The notes: a model not told the origin generated them from the sequence alone. Positions 25,201-36,760 are shown, numbered from the stretch's first letter. The stretch: 64,000 nucleotides of DNA from Acanthochlamys bracteata (GCA_019914995.1 CM034128.1:2606501-2670500), one strand, 5' to 3'. Made by a program: numbers and translations.

Positions 25201-25782
25201 GTAATTGCAGTATAAACACATTAATGGACTAGAAGGGAATTTGAATACATTGTTCTGTTGCAATCAGGGCTTCCATTCTGCTGCCTATTTTGTTTTGTCG
25301 CATTTGTCCCCTAGTGTTTCCATTTTAACACCCTTTCATAACATACATTTATTCCATCGGAATAGCTTACTACTTTTCCTTGTGTTTGCTAGTAGTAAAT
25401 TAATGATGATGGTTGTTGTCTTTCGTAATATAACCACCCTATTCTAGTTTGCCTATCGTCACTTGCTATTAACTGAGTACAAGGGAGATAATGTTATGGT
25501 GATGCTGCTTTGAACAGGCTGCTGAAGCACATGAGCTGTAAGGCTTCATGTTTTCCCAGCGCTGGAGCAGATCAACCTGCTGAAGTCGCAGATGATGCCC
25601 CTAAGGACTTGGTATGTATGTGTTGAATATTTTTAGTTTACACATGCCAAATTATAGATAGCATTCCTAACTTCAATTTTTCACTTTAGAATCCCGGTGC
25701 ATGCTTGTACACCCAAATTGAGTCCATGCTCTCTTGTGAAGGTTCACATCAGCGCACCAGAAGACTGTGCCCCTGTGCTTGA
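22266..25782 (+). CDS. Plant C12orf49/SPRING-family (DUF2054) Cys-rich membrane protein
   Basis: Eleven exons: 22266-22366, 22818-22891, 23283-23358, 23433-23505, 23582-23633, 23737-23798, 24056-24119, 24453-24510, 24595-24681, 25518-25611 and 25690-25782. They sum to 834 nt, 277 residues. After the start MEKFRARLSRD a hydrophobic stretch (about residues 16-33) looks like a type II signal anchor. The lumenal domain has the family hallmark CCSSYEYCVSCCLNPSR (about 92-108), preceded by ICRNTVQGRYLLSDDNGYVC and followed by FCSGRCRHNSASVVHENAY. Animal SPRING (C12orf49) assists site-1 protease processing of SREBP in the Golgi. Residues about 195-277 form a further Cys-rich region, including GESCNSACNLRGQSC and a final RRLCPCA, which I do not recall in the animal protein. 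Its role in plants is unknown; I infer a secretory-pathway location. Confidence 0.9.
23618..23675 (+). repeat. Tandem duplication of an exon end and splice donor
   Basis: The text CACTAACTGCAGGTA(a)CAAACTTAC is present twice (first donor after 23633, second after 23663). The duplicated segment covers the last bases of exon 5 and its donor. Use of the second donor would add 30 nt, so both isoforms would keep the frame. Confidence 0.8.
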
Positions 25783-25789
25783 CATGGAT

Positions 25790-26280
25790 CATTGGGTAAA
25801 AAATGTTATTCATTTGTATTATATGAGCAAACCATGTATCAAATTGATATTTATACTTGTTTGTAAGTACAGGTGTTTATGGGCTGATCTTGAGAATCCT
25901 CACATGCATTTCTTTCCAAATCTGGTGAAGATTCTTGTCAACTCCTGCAGAAAAGACAAACTTACCAAGGAAAGATTTGGCACTTCTTATGTGTATATCG
26001 CATTTTCTATAAAAACCGTATAGTAGTTACATCGCGTTCTGTTTTTCTTCCTTGACATCTAAATTCCTCTCTAAAGAATTTCTCCTCTTTTTGACGGCCT
26101 TCTTTCAGTCAAGATCCTTTACAATATACTTCATCTCTGATTAAAGTTGTATCCTTTTGTAATTTTCTCCAAGGAGACTCGTATATAGAGAAAGCTTTTC
26201 AGAAATTTGTCGAGTTGTTACTACTTGTACAATAAATTCCATATAATAATTTGTGCACCATGAAACTAACAAACGTTTTA
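25790..26280. other. 3' flank of the SPRING-like gene
   Basis: No additional gene seen. It probably holds the 3' untranslated region and polyadenylation region. The short open frame over the stop codon is incidental. Confidence 0.4.
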
Positions 26281-26520
26281 GGGCGCGTTTGCCAACGCCC
26301 TTTAGAAAAATAATTTTTTAATTTTAAGTTTAAGTTTTTAAATAAAATTTTTATAATATTGTATAAAATTTATTTAAATTTTTAAAAAATATAAAAAATT
26401 TATGTAATAAATTTTATTTATTATTATTTTTCAAAATCAAAATAATAAAAAATTTATTTATTAAAATAAATATTTGTTGTTTTAAAAGAATATTTCTAAA
26501 AAATATTCCAAACACACTTG
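26281..26520. mobile_element. AT-rich foldback MITE, copy G
   Basis: GGGCGCGTTTGCCAACGCCC at the left and TTCCAAACACACTTG at the right flank an A/T interior. It lies between two convergent genes. Confidence 0.6.
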
Positions 26521-26903
26521 TAGACGTGTACATGATTGAGTTTATTAAAAAGCATCTTCTGCAAAGGTTGTCCGTGAATCGTGTTCTCACCCGAGTGAGA
26601 TAAATCAAATTCTACATAAATCTCGGTAGTTACGGAGTTCCTTTCACAGTGAAATTAAAAAGTTTATAACAGGCCTTGCTAGGCTAATGCTAGCCCACAG
26701 AAACAATTAACTATATATGAATACACGAATCATTGCTTATAGAGTATATGTATATACGACTGCAAAAAACATATATTACTGCATAGACCCATCTTCGATG
26801 CAACAAACTAAAATTGTTTTTCCATCTAAACAACCAGCTGTATCACTCTACACTGTTGTTTTTTGTCTTCTTCCCTTCGTCCAATTATCAAGGAACAAAT
26901 CAA

Positions 26904-27728
26904 TCAGAATGAGTAATCAGGTTTTAAGCTTTTAAGAAGCCTAGGCTTCTGTCTTCCCGTCTTCTCTTCTCCTTTCTGATCTTTCTCTCCATCTGAACCA
27001 TCGCCATTGTCTTTCTTTTCTTCTTTGAAACTGTCTTCAAAAGCAGGATGAGTTAAAATGCACTGCAACAGCTGCGTTCCTCTGAGCGCGTTGGTAAGTG
27101 GCAGATGTCCTTCCGGCACTTCGGAATCCATCTCCCATATAAACTCATCAGGAAAAGCTCTGTAGTTGTACTGCTCAACTTCTGTATCAAGCTTCTTCAT
27201 CCACCTAACACGGATGAAGAATCGCGTGAAGTCACGGCGACACTTCTCCCAGATTCTTCTCTGAACACTGTACCCGTACTTCCCTCCACTATGCTGCCTC
27301 CAGAGTGCGTCGATAGCGCGAAGATCATCAGATGAAATGAACTTTACCTCGGAGAAAAACACGTATCCCCGCTTCTGTGCTGCTTCACCTGCTAACTCTA
27401 TGAGAAGCCGACGTGTTACTTCATCCGCTTCGCGAAAGTCACCAGCAGAAAGGTGTTCTGCTAATTTGTCGTATGTGGTAGTTGCAGAAGTAGAACTGTC
27501 ACTTATTGCTGCTGCTGAGCTTGATGTTGTCGTTGTTTGTGTCGCAGAAACTGCGGCAACAGCAGAGTACGAAGAAGAGGAGAGGCTTAGAAATGGTTTG
27601 GCCGAAATCGATGAGCGCGAGAATATTACACATGAATCAGATACGAAAGTGAACGAGGAGCTATGCTGTTGTCGACGGTATTGGTGAAGAGATTGGTGCA
27701 GAGATGAATTCAGAGAACTAGTAGCCAT
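26904..27728 (-). CDS. GUN4: GUN4, chloroplast tetrapyrrole-binding regulator
   Basis: Intronless, 274 residues. Residues 1 to about 80 are Ser/Thr/Ala-rich, a chloroplast transit peptide. The GUN4 domain follows (about 85-235) with DKLAEHLSAGDFREADEVT, RGYVFFSEVKFISSDDLRAI, the core of the porphyrin cradle around KYGYSVQRRIWEKCRRDFTRF, and LPLTNALRGTQLLQCILTHP. GUN4 binds protoporphyrin IX and its Mg form, stimulates Mg-chelatase via the CHLH subunit at the plastid membranes, and influences plastid-to-nucleus signalling. The C-terminus, KSLKPDYSF, keeps the penultimate serine (Ser273) that corresponds to the regulatory phosphosite Ser264 of Arabidopsis. A charged linker (about 236-262) separates it from the domain. 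Length fits the family (265 in Arabidopsis). Nothing suggests damage. Confidence 0.96.
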   Translation of the reverse strand: MATSSLNSSLHQSLHQYRRQQHSSSFTFVSDSCVIFSRSSISAKPFLSLSSSSYSAVAAVSATQTTTTSSSAAAISDSSTSATTTYDKLAEHLSAGDFREADEVTRRLLIELAGEAAQKRGYVFFSEVKFISSDDLRAIDALWRQHSGGKYGYSVQRRIWEKCRRDFTRFFIRVRWMKKLDTEVEQYNYRAFPDEFIWEMDSEVPEGHLPLTNALRGTQLLQCILTHPAFEDSFKEEKKDNGDGSDGEKDQKGEEKTGRQKPRLLKSLKPDYSF

Positions 27729-28898
27729 GAAAGGAAAGAGAAGAAAAGAATTGTGTTGGAGTGAATGGAGAAAGAAAGGAATGTGTTATGTTACTCTGTG
27801 GGGAGAGAAGAGAGAGAGGATGGGGCTATACATACAAGGAAGGAAGAGATATAAGAGTATGTGATTGGTTGAATTATGGATGAGGCTGGATACGGTCATG
27901 TGAAAGATAGCGTGAACGGATTGATTCAGATTGTGGTGAATTGGAGCATTTGGTCACCACGAAAATAGAAATGAATCGGGAACTTCTAATAATACACCGT
28001 CGACGTTTGCTGGTTAAATATTAAAACCACTTAATAAATTCAATTTTTCAGATAACCTGTCTCATTTTTATCTATAAAAATCCTAATAAATTAAGTGGAT
28101 ATTTGAAACTTGTTAATTTTTATTTATTTTAATTTTTAATAAAACTTAGTAGTATGTCTATACTGTTTTCCATTTTTATATTTTTAATAAAAACTCATTT
28201 ATAAAACAAATTTAAAATAATTTTTATTTAAAGTTATATTCAAATATTTTTTTAAATATCGAGCCTGTGGGGCTGTCCGGTAGTGTTTCTCGAATAGTTT
28301 TGCTATCTCCTTTTCAATTTTTCAACTTGGTATAATCTATATGATTGTAAAAATTACATTCGGTAATCTTAGCCAGTCTTGTAAACTGAAGGTCTGTAGT
28401 TCGATGCTGCGTGTTGAAATTTTTTCCTGACTCATTATTTTTAATTTCTAAAACATTTTACTCTGCTTTCGTAGCACAGCAGCATCAATTTTTGCAACCT
28501 CTTTTTTGCATTAATTGACTGTGACACGAAACCCATACAAGAAACTAAAATGCTCAGTATTTGATTTCGGTTATCAATGCCTTGTATTTTGTGTACTATT
28601 CTTTGTCACCAACAAGTTATCCAAGCAGATGAAAAAAGAATAACAAAAAGCTCAAGAACTTGCGTTCACTTTTGAAGTTAGCTCAATCAGGAATACATAT
28701 TAGAAGAATATAAACAAGATATATGTTTTCTCTGCAGTTTGTTCTAACTCATCTCCCTTACATGTATAGTTGTTTTCGTCCTGCAACCGAACAAGCCGAT
28801 AACATGAACGAGAAATAGTTCATATTCTCTTGGAAATCTACAACTACTATTGAATTGGAATTCAGTAAACGGTTTCTTTCAGAATCTTTCTTGCTGTT
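27729..28898. other. GUN4 promoter and intergenic DNA
   Basis: The first 150 bp carry a GA-rich leader on the GUN4 side. Beyond 28000 the DNA is A/T-rich, with a possible decayed foldback element at 28070-28260. Nothing coding was found. The right end holds the 3' flank of the kinase pseudogene. Confidence 0.4.
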
Positions 28899-31563
28899 TC
28901 AAAAGAAATTATGTTGCAAGAACAAGTCCTCTTGTGGAGATGCAGGACGAATCTCTTCTTCCAAACTTCGCAATCTGTCTCCTCCGTTATTTTTAAGGAT
29001 CCTTCCTTCAAAATTTTTCGGATCCAAATCAGCTTCTGAAGCGGACGACTTCCTTCTCAGTGAGGAAGTCACACTCAGAAATGTTATCCATGAAGGAGTT
29101 CTGAACTCAAATCTTTGGTCTTCCGTATCGTTCCCATCGTTCTCTGAACAAGGAGGAGTCCATGAGCTCTGTGAAGGTTTCTTATGCAATCTGCTGCTGC
29201 CTAGCACTACTTCCGTGGGCAAGATCGGTTGCTCATTGCAGGGACTTCCCATCAACAGAGCTAAAGCCTGTTCCAGTGCAGTTGTCACTTTATCCATTGA
29301 CGGTCGGTCTTTTCCTCTCATCCGAACACATTTACAAGCAAGGGCAGCAATCTTCTTCAGCGATTCAATGTTTTGAGGAGGCTTCAGCACTGGATCTAAG
29401 ATTGCTGACATGTTTCCAGCCTTGATATGTGGCACTGCCCACTCAACTATGTTGCCTTTCTCAAATTGCATGTCAATCGCTTTCCTTCCACTTAAAATCT
29501 CTAACAGAAGAACCCCAAAGCTATAAATATCAGACTTTGTCGTTAGATAATGTAGCCTGTAGTACTCAGGATCGAGATAGCCAAGTGTTCCAGCAGGGAG
29601 TTCTGACAATAGTGAACTGCTATCAGCAGGACCTAACAGTGAAAGACCAAAATCAGCAACTCTGGCATTCTGTTCCTCATCGATTAGTATGTTTGAAGAC
29701 TTGATATCTCTGTGGATCACCGGTGGGCAAGCATATCCATGCAAGTACTCAATACCTCTTGCAGCCTGCACGGCAATGGTGACTCTTCTAACCCAATCCA
29801 ATTTCTCCTTCATCAAAGGATTCTTTCCATGGAGGTGCTGGTATAATGAACCGTGAGCCATGAACTCATAAACCAGAAGCCTTTCACCGCGTTCTTCACA
29901 ATAACCAAGCAAATTGAGCAAATGGGCATGATTTAATCTGGATAGTAAATAAACCTCTGTGTGGAGTTCCGAATTCTTTCCAATTCTTGTTGATGCCAGA
30001 GGCAACAATTGCCCTTTTTACTGCAACCACTGTGCCATCTTTCAAGACACCTTTGAATACACAAGAGAAGCTTCCCTTGCCCACCTGTGATTCTTCCTTG
30101 AAACTCCCTGTAGCTCTCTCAAGCTCCTCATAGGTGAACATTGTAGGTCTCCGGATTTTCAATTCCTCCAGTTCCGGCCCGACTTCCATTGATTCCTTAC
30201 GGAGAGATGATGAACTACGGTTTCTCAAGCTTAGTGGACGAATACCGGAACACTTGCAGCTATGCAATCTGTGTGGAATATATAACAAAGCACCAAGTGA
30301 TAAAGAAATCACCAGTACAACTGCAAAAACAAGCTCTGCAACAAATATTGGCATCTCTAAAGTCGAGAACTTTTTCGCTTGAGAGCGGTTGTGCTCATCC
30401 GAGCAGAACGAAAAACACTTAGGTGAAGCACAGGTGGAGCAATTATATTCACACCGGATATTGGAATTCTGGCTGCAGGCCGCCGAATCAAAAGTTCCGT
30501 TGATGCAACTGCTACGACAAGGCACACAAACCCGTGAATCCTCGGATTTGCAAAGACGTGTTTTCGCTTCGTCGTTGTACCTGAACTTTTAGTAACCCTT
30601 ACCGCAAGGCATAGAAACACAAACACCTGGTGAAACAGCCATAGGAATCGACCAAGGTCCAGAAGAACCCCAACAAACAGGTCGTAGACTTTGTTGAGCA
30701 AGAACAGCCCAAGAAAAGTAGTCTCCGGCAACGATTTGGTAAACCTTCGCCTTCTCCGGCGGCGGCAAGCTTCCGTTCACACTGTAACCCCAACAAACAA
30801 CTTCAATATCTTCACTCCTTATCCCACAGGCGTGAAACCTGCCACCGACCACTGTCGTCATCGCTGCCATTGGCGCAACAACAACACTACCTTTAACAAC
30901 TGCAACTATAGACTGTTTGATTGAATCAAAACTGTTTCCCCAACAGAAAACTTGTGAGTTTTCAAGAATGCCACAAACATGAAAACCTCCGGCGGATATC
31001 GAACGGAACCGAAGGCCAGTTGGGGAAGTCTTCATCACGCCGCTTGCAGTATCGTCTCCCCAACAGAACGGTGAACGCAAGCGGTCGAGCAGAGCACAGT
31101 TGAAGGCAGAACCTCCAGATAAAAATGCTGCTCTTCCAGGGAGATCTATTGTTGTAGTCATGTTATATCCCCAGCAATCAACAACAGCTGGGTTATCGGA
31201 ACGAGTGGCGCATAGATGTTGGTCTCCGGCGGAGATGTCGGAGTAGGTTGAAGCAGGGAGCATTGGTTGAGGAACACCAAGACTGATGTACATGTTAGAA
31301 CCCCAGCAGTAAGGCTGGTGAGTGTTAAGCAGAATGCCGCAGACGAAGCCATCACCGGCAGTGACACCGAGGAATTGGTAATGAAATGGAGAACCGTAGA
31401 CTATTGCATCGTCGCCTCCGAAGCAGCTAACATGGTGAGAACCGTCGGAGAGTAAACCGACATTGAGCCTAAGCAATGGACATTGTGCACTAGTGCTGCA
31501 ACTACACTAGTGATCAAGAAGAAGAACAACAAGAAGAAGGAAAGGCTTGTGAATTATGATCAT
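28899..31563 (-). pseudogene. ACR4: CRINKLY4/ACR4-type receptor-like kinase, disrupted
   Basis: A single-exon locus of about 888 codons, matching ACR4 (895). Order on the minus strand: signal peptide, crinkly (RCC1-like) repeats with HQPYCWGSNM, DCWGYNMT, PFCWGDD and HVCGILENSQVFCWG, a TNFR-like Cys region (CRSSC…CEYNCSTC), a transmembrane helix (IFVAELVFAVVLVISLSLGA), and a kinase with GKGSFSCVFKG, VAVKRAI, VIHRDIKSSN and VADFGLSLLG. The tail RSLEEEIRPASPQEDLFLQ is CR4-specific. CR4 kinases control epidermal and root-stem-cell fate. Lesions: (1) near 31460 the frame shifts between the signal-peptide end (LGSMS) and the first repeat, consistent with a deletion of about a dozen codons, and the ATG frame hits TAG at 31507-31509; (2) in-frame TAA at 30589-30591; (3) a 7-bp insertion near 29962-29970 shifts the kinase frame just before HTEVYLLSRLNHAHLL. 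The rest is intact, so decay is recent or the lesions are assembly errors. Confidence 0.9.
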
Positions 31564-31800
31564 TGACTAATTCTTGAAAAAAGGAAACTTGAGATTTCGT
31601 GGTGAAAGAAAAGAGAGAAGAGATTAGTTGTTGTTCTGATTTTATGGAAAACTTGGTGGAAATTTGATTGTTACTGTTGCAGTAGAGTACAACAAAAGAG
31701 ATGCCACAGAAAGATTCTTTGAGAGCTTCACTCACAGTTCTGCTACGGAATATGGAGGAAAGAATGAATCTTTACAGCAAAATTAAGGAAAAAAGAAGTG

Positions 31801-31808
31801 AATTTATA
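31801..31808 (-). promoter_or_regulatory. Candidate TATA box of the CR4-like locus
   Basis: TATAAATT on the minus strand, about 240 bp upstream of the first ATG (31563) and at a usual distance for a leader-bearing plant gene. Assigned by position only. Confidence 0.35.
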
Positions 31809-31829
31809 GAGGGAATGTAAGTAAATTTT

Positions 31830-32759
31830 GTATCTTTATCTGTATAAAATGTAACTGGAGATCAAACAAGAAACGATTTTTAAAAGAAAGATTGAATTTT
31901 TAGAGGGAAATGTAAGTAAAGATGGAATCCTTCTCAGAGAGCAGAAATTGAAGATCATACAAGCAGAGGCTTTGATGAAATATATTGAAGATGGTTAAAG
32001 TTTACTTCACTTATTACAGGGGAATGATGAAAAGTAATTAAATCTTGGAACTTGGCATCAGACAAGATAATTGAAGTAAGAGATGAAAGAAAGAAGATTT
32101 TAAAGGGGAAGCAGAAGCTAATAGCTAGTACTGGCTTTCACCATGACCAAGCAATGAATCAAAATGAAAGTTCTTCAAAAACAGAAAACAAAACAAGAAC
32201 ATTATCCTGTGGTTGTATGAATTCATGAAAGAAGATAGATCATAGAACAAACACCAAATAATTAACTCAAGACCTGAATCATGAATGAATGAGAGAGAAT
32301 AAGAATCAAGGTGTTTCTAAAGAGAGAAACAGTAGACTGGACTGAGAGTTGCTATCTAGAGAGAGAAAGACATACAGTGAGTGGGAAGGACTGAGGTGGT
32401 GGAATTGAATATGGACATTGAAGTTTATTTAGTTCATGGTTGTAGTGTGTAGGTGGGGGATGTTAATGAGGACTATAAATGCAATTTTGTTTTATGCACT
32501 GCTATCTCCGCACACTTGCCCATCAATTCCTGTTACCTGTCTTTTTCCCTTCGTTTTCTTGTGTGCTTCTTCGCTGCTGCAATGATCAGACCTGCAACAT
32601 TTACATGGCTTTTTCATTACTTTTTCTTGCCTTCTTCTTGCAACTTTTGGAAATTTTTGTTGATCTCCTAGCTACTGATTTAATGATAATCACTACTTAT
32701 AATGGATTTGGAAAAAAGATGAAACCATTTATTTGAAATTCTATTATAAATTAGTGATG
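31830..32759. other. Upstream flank of the CR4-like locus
   Basis: GA-rich on the plus strand (32050-32400), otherwise featureless. No gene seen on either strand. Confidence 0.4.
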
Positions 32760-32960
32760 TTTAAGACCACTTGTAAAAAATATTTTAAAAAATTTGTTAT
32801 AAAAATTTTTGTATAAAAATAAAACTAAAAAGTAAAAATAAATAATAATAAAACTTCTTACATAGCATTTTGTGTATTTTAAAAAAATTATAAAAACATT
32901 ATTAATAAACATACAAAATAAAAAAACAAATTTAAAAACTTAATCAAACATTATTTTAAA
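32760..32960. mobile_element. AT-rich foldback MITE, copy H
   Basis: GATGTTTAAGACC at the left and AATCAAACATT at the right flank a self-complementary A/T core. Confidence 0.5.
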
Positions 32961-32989
32961 TTTATCAGATTAAGAGAGAATTTAGGAAG

Positions 32990-33215
32990 CGTTTGAAAAT
33001 AATTAAAATTAAAAGTTTTTTAAAATAAAAAAATATTTTTATTTTTTCAATACAAATATTATTTTTTATAAAGAATAATAAAAATACATAATAAAAAATC
33101 TTATTATATAAATTTTTTTTATATTGACTAAATTTTAAATAAATTTTTTTAATATTTATAAAATATATATTAAAAAATTAAAAATTAAAAATTAGAATCT
33201 TTTTTAATGTCATTG
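32990..33215. mobile_element. AT-rich foldback MITE, copy I
   Basis: GGAAGCGTTTGAAAATAATT opens a block of paired A/T tracts, 30 bp after copy H. Confidence 0.5.
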
Positions 33216-34348
33216 TTTTCCAAGAAGCATTATATAGGGAGTCTTTTTTAAGTTTGTCCTCACTTGCAGACACTGGCCCTCCTATTAAAGAACAGAAGGT
33301 TAGACCCTCCTAGATTATTAAGTTTGTTGGGTTTACGGAGATGACTAACAAAGATAAACTGATTTTTTTCTGAAGTTCAGATTTATCAAATAAACTGATG
33401 ACTGAAAGTCTTTAACGATTACATAAGTAATACATAGTTCAATTCATTAAATTGGCATTATGTACTCAAACTGTCAAACAAACTGTTCTCTCTCCCATGA
33501 ATGTCCAGACTAGTTCTTGCAGCTCTGCACAAAACAAGATGAAGGACTTTAAACACACGGTCAAAGAAACACGGCGAGGGCTTTTATACTGTTTCTTTGT
33601 TGTATTTTTGACTTCAGACTCACTCAACAACCTTCTAATTTGTAAGAGGCGAAGTGGTAAATGAGATACGTTGGTTGAAAAACTACTAACAAAATCCTGG
33701 CATTAGTTTAATTTATGTGGTAACATGGTTGTCTAACTTTAATTAAATTCTCAGTCGTCACGCTTTACCAAGAGACGATGAACTACCATGTCTACAACTG
33801 TCCTGTTGTTCCTCAGGGCGGTTGGATTTCATTTTCTAAGGAATTAAAAAAATATTTAGTTGGTCTAATGCTACTTTGTATGTTATTTTGTAATACTTCT
33901 TATGGTACATTAGAATCAGAGATCTAAGAAACTGAAATTTTAGATTCTTATACTTCCAAAATTATAGTATAAATTTAGTTAAAACTCAATTTTTTTTAAA
34001 TCTCATTTTTCAGACTCATGTTTAGTTAGTATAAAATATACTTTAACGCTCACTTTCGAATATAATCAAATATAAAAAAGTTAATTTAACGCTCACCTTC
34101 GAATATAATCAAATTTAAAATTTTATTATTTAGAATTCAGTTGGACTTGGACCCAATAATACTTCAAATTAATACACAGCCCAAATATGATTTCCGAAGT
34201 AAAAGCCCTATCCATCTAACACCGTCCACCCTATATGCATTCGATATTACCAAGTTAACCGTACCGCTTTCCTTCAAGCCAACCCCAATCTGATATTCCC
34301 AATCAGAATCAAATAATCAATCAAATCAAAATCTCCGGCGGTCGATCT
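33216..34348. other. Intergenic and C1-FDX promoter
   Basis: No gene supported. A tandem pair of TTTAACGCTCAC(t/c)TTCGAATATAATCAAAT units lies at about 34043-34112, roughly 240 bp before the C1-FDX start codon. Confidence 0.5.
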
Positions 34349-34804
34349 ATGGCGCAGGTCTCCCTCGGCCGCCTCCTTCCATCCCTCATTCGTCCTACCT
34401 TCTCCCGTCTCACCACCACCACCGCCAGCAATACATCAGCCAAGGTTTCTGACCGCATCGTGCGGCTATTCGCGATCGATCCTGAAGGAAACAAGCGGGA
34501 AGTGGTAGGGTTATCAGGGCAAACACTCCTCCGTGCTCTATCCAATGCGGGCCTAATCGATCCTGCTTCACACAGGCTTGAAGAGATCGACGCGTGCTCG
34601 GCGGAGTGTGAAGTCAATATTGCTCAGGAATGGCTCGATCGGCTCCCGCCGCCGTCGTATGATGAGAAGTATGTGTTAACTCGTGCTTCCAGGAATCGTG
34701 TTCTGAACAAGCATTCGAGACTTGGGTGCCAGGTTGTCCTCTCGCCTGAGCTCCAAGGCATGGTTGTTGCTGTTCCTGAGCCAAAGCCGTGGGACACTCC
34801 CTAG
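34349..34804 (+). CDS. C1-FDX: C1-FDX, ferredoxin-like subunit of mitochondrial complex I
   Basis: Intronless, 151 residues. The N-terminal 30 or so residues (MAQVSLGRLLPSLIRPTFSR) are Arg/Ser-rich without acids, a mitochondrial presequence. The remainder has an adrenodoxin-like ferredoxin layout: VRLFAIDPEGNKREVVGLSG, EIDACSAECEVNIAQEWLDR, and LGCQVVLSPELQGMVVAVPE. The usual 2Fe-2S ligand pattern (Cys-x5-Cys-x2-Cys plus a distal Cys) is incomplete: only Cys-x3-Cys and one later Cys remain. This matches what I recall for Arabidopsis At3g07480, found as a structural subunit of the plant complex I bridge domain with a bound metal ion rather than a cluster. The ATG follows a pyrimidine-rich leader. 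The 3'UTR probably runs to about 35000. Confidence 0.9.
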   Translation: MAQVSLGRLLPSLIRPTFSRLTTTTASNTSAKVSDRIVRLFAIDPEGNKREVVGLSGQTLLRALSNAGLIDPASHRLEEIDACSAECEVNIAQEWLDRLPPPSYDEKYVLTRASRNRVLNKHSRLGCQVVLSPELQGMVVAVPEPKPWDTP

Positions 34805-36216
34805 AAGGGGTGAAACTGGTAAGGTTACTTCTTTACGGAAACTTTTTGGATCGCTGGTTGTTGTAATAAGATGATGAGCACAGCATATACAAACTTGAAA
34901 TTTATGTCTTGTGGTAAAATCTGTAATGTTTGGCTCGGAAGAGAACTTGTGTTTCATGGTTTCATGGAGATTAAAATGCATCATTTATCACATTGTTGGT
35001 GTTGTTTGCGAGCTGTAATTTACCATCCCGTTCCGTAGCTTGTCAAAAAATAGTTGTAGATATGAACTTATGCTTGCAATGATAGATGATATAACTTTAG
35101 TTTGCATAATTTAAGAAAAAATGTTATTTTCTTCCATTTTTGGATCTTAATATTGTGAAGAGGGTGCTAACTGTTGATGCCATGAAATGAAAATTCTATT
35201 AGTTTTGATTATGAATAATTCATGGTTTTGGTTTTGTTATGCATGTAGAAGGACTGTACCTGCCCTTTTTTTTTTTTTTCAATTGCCTTAGTTGAAAGTT
35301 GTGTTTGCTTTGATGTATATTAGTTGTATGCTATTCTGAAGATTTATGTTTTTTCTTAGAAACAGTATTGTTAAATGTGGATGCATTCTATTTCTGTGGT
35401 CATTACCATCTTAAAGTAGTGACATTACTGCCTTGAATTTGCAAGATTTTCTGAATGAGCTGGTTTATACTAAATACCTTTTGAAATACATGTCACATGT
35501 GACTTTTCTATTAGGAAGCAGTGTCTTGAAAAAAAAAATTAAAAACCGCACTGCTCGGTGTTGAATATATACATACCGCTATAGTAATAGGCTGCAAGGT
35601 TTTGATGATTCTTAGACATGATAGGACGTAGATTTTGGTTTTGTGGTGAGAGGCATTAGAAATTGTTCTTGTGAAGTTTTGCAAAAGCATAAAACTGTTT
35701 GGAGGAAAGTATTGGCGTTAAATTTAAATTGTCTGTTGTATTCAGAATGTGTTGTTTGCTTATGTTCTTCACCAGTCGATAACCTGAATCCATTTGCTAA
35801 ATAGCAAGTATTTTACTTGGAAGTGATTTTTCAGATGCGATGCTATTAAACGACATTAAAGAAAACAATTATATAACTTGCTAAAATGCCAAGTGACTTT
35901 GGGAGCAATTACCATGGAAGTGGATCTCACTACCTTATGTCCTAAACTTTACTAGTTTTTTTATCATAAAGTTATGATCATAAGCTTTTGTCAAGTTCTT
36001 GAATCAACTGTTCTGTAGGCAAATTGTTTTAAGCTTTACTGGTTGGTACCATGTACACACTTTGAGATATTGTAGATGGTGAGTACTATTAGCTTTACCA
36101 AGCAGGTTTCTAGATGTCATTGGATGCTAGAATATTTGTAGATGTCTTTGGATGCTAGAATATCCCCTTGATTCTTCAAAAGTGTGCGGACACCTCACTC
36201 GGGTTCGCTTAGGATT

Positions 36217-36460
36217 GTATTTCTCGAGCGTTTTTTCTTAATTTTTTATTTCATATTTTTTAATATATATTTTATAAATATTTAAAAATTTTATTTAAAA
36301 TTTTAAAAAATGTAAAAAATTTTTATGTAGTGAATTCTTTTTATTATATATTTTTATTATTTTTTAACAATAAAAAAATAAATTTTATTTTTGAAAAATG
36401 ATAAAAATATTTTATATTTAAAAAAAGTTTTAGTTCGTAATTACTACCAAACGCAACTGA
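36217..36460. mobile_element. AT-rich foldback MITE, copy J
   Basis: TCGAGCGTTTTTTCTTAATT at the left pairs with …CGTAATTACTACCAAACGC at the right. A/T interior with mirrored runs. Confidence 0.55.
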
Positions 36461-36559
36461 GAAGTAAAGAGAGCTGGTTTCCACTGTTTTTTTTTAACCG
36501 CTAGTTTTGAATTACTAAAAACTGAAAAAGGTTGGCCTTGCAGCTGCATTGTAATTAGA

Positions 36560-36760
36560 TATCATTTTAACAGAAAAAAGTACTTCTAAAATAAAAAAAT
36601 TTAAAATAAAATTTTTTTTATTTTAAAAATAATAAAATAAGTATTAAAAAATTTTTGTTATGTAAAATTTTTAATAAATTTTTTAAATCTTTATAAAAAA
36701 TATAAATTAAAAAATTAAAAATTATTTTTTTAAAAGGCAATGCCAAACACAATCAAATTG
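36560..36760. mobile_element. AT-rich foldback MITE, copy K
   Basis: AAAAAAGTACTTCTAAAAT to AAAGGCAATGCCAAACACA, 100 bp after copy J, with the same kind of interior in opposite apparent polarity. Confidence 0.5.

Noticed and set aside
28370-28440. tRNA-like text (…gtagttcgatgctgc…)
   Set aside because: A loose T-loop-like GTTCGAT word is present, but no acceptor, D-arm or anticodon stem could be paired.
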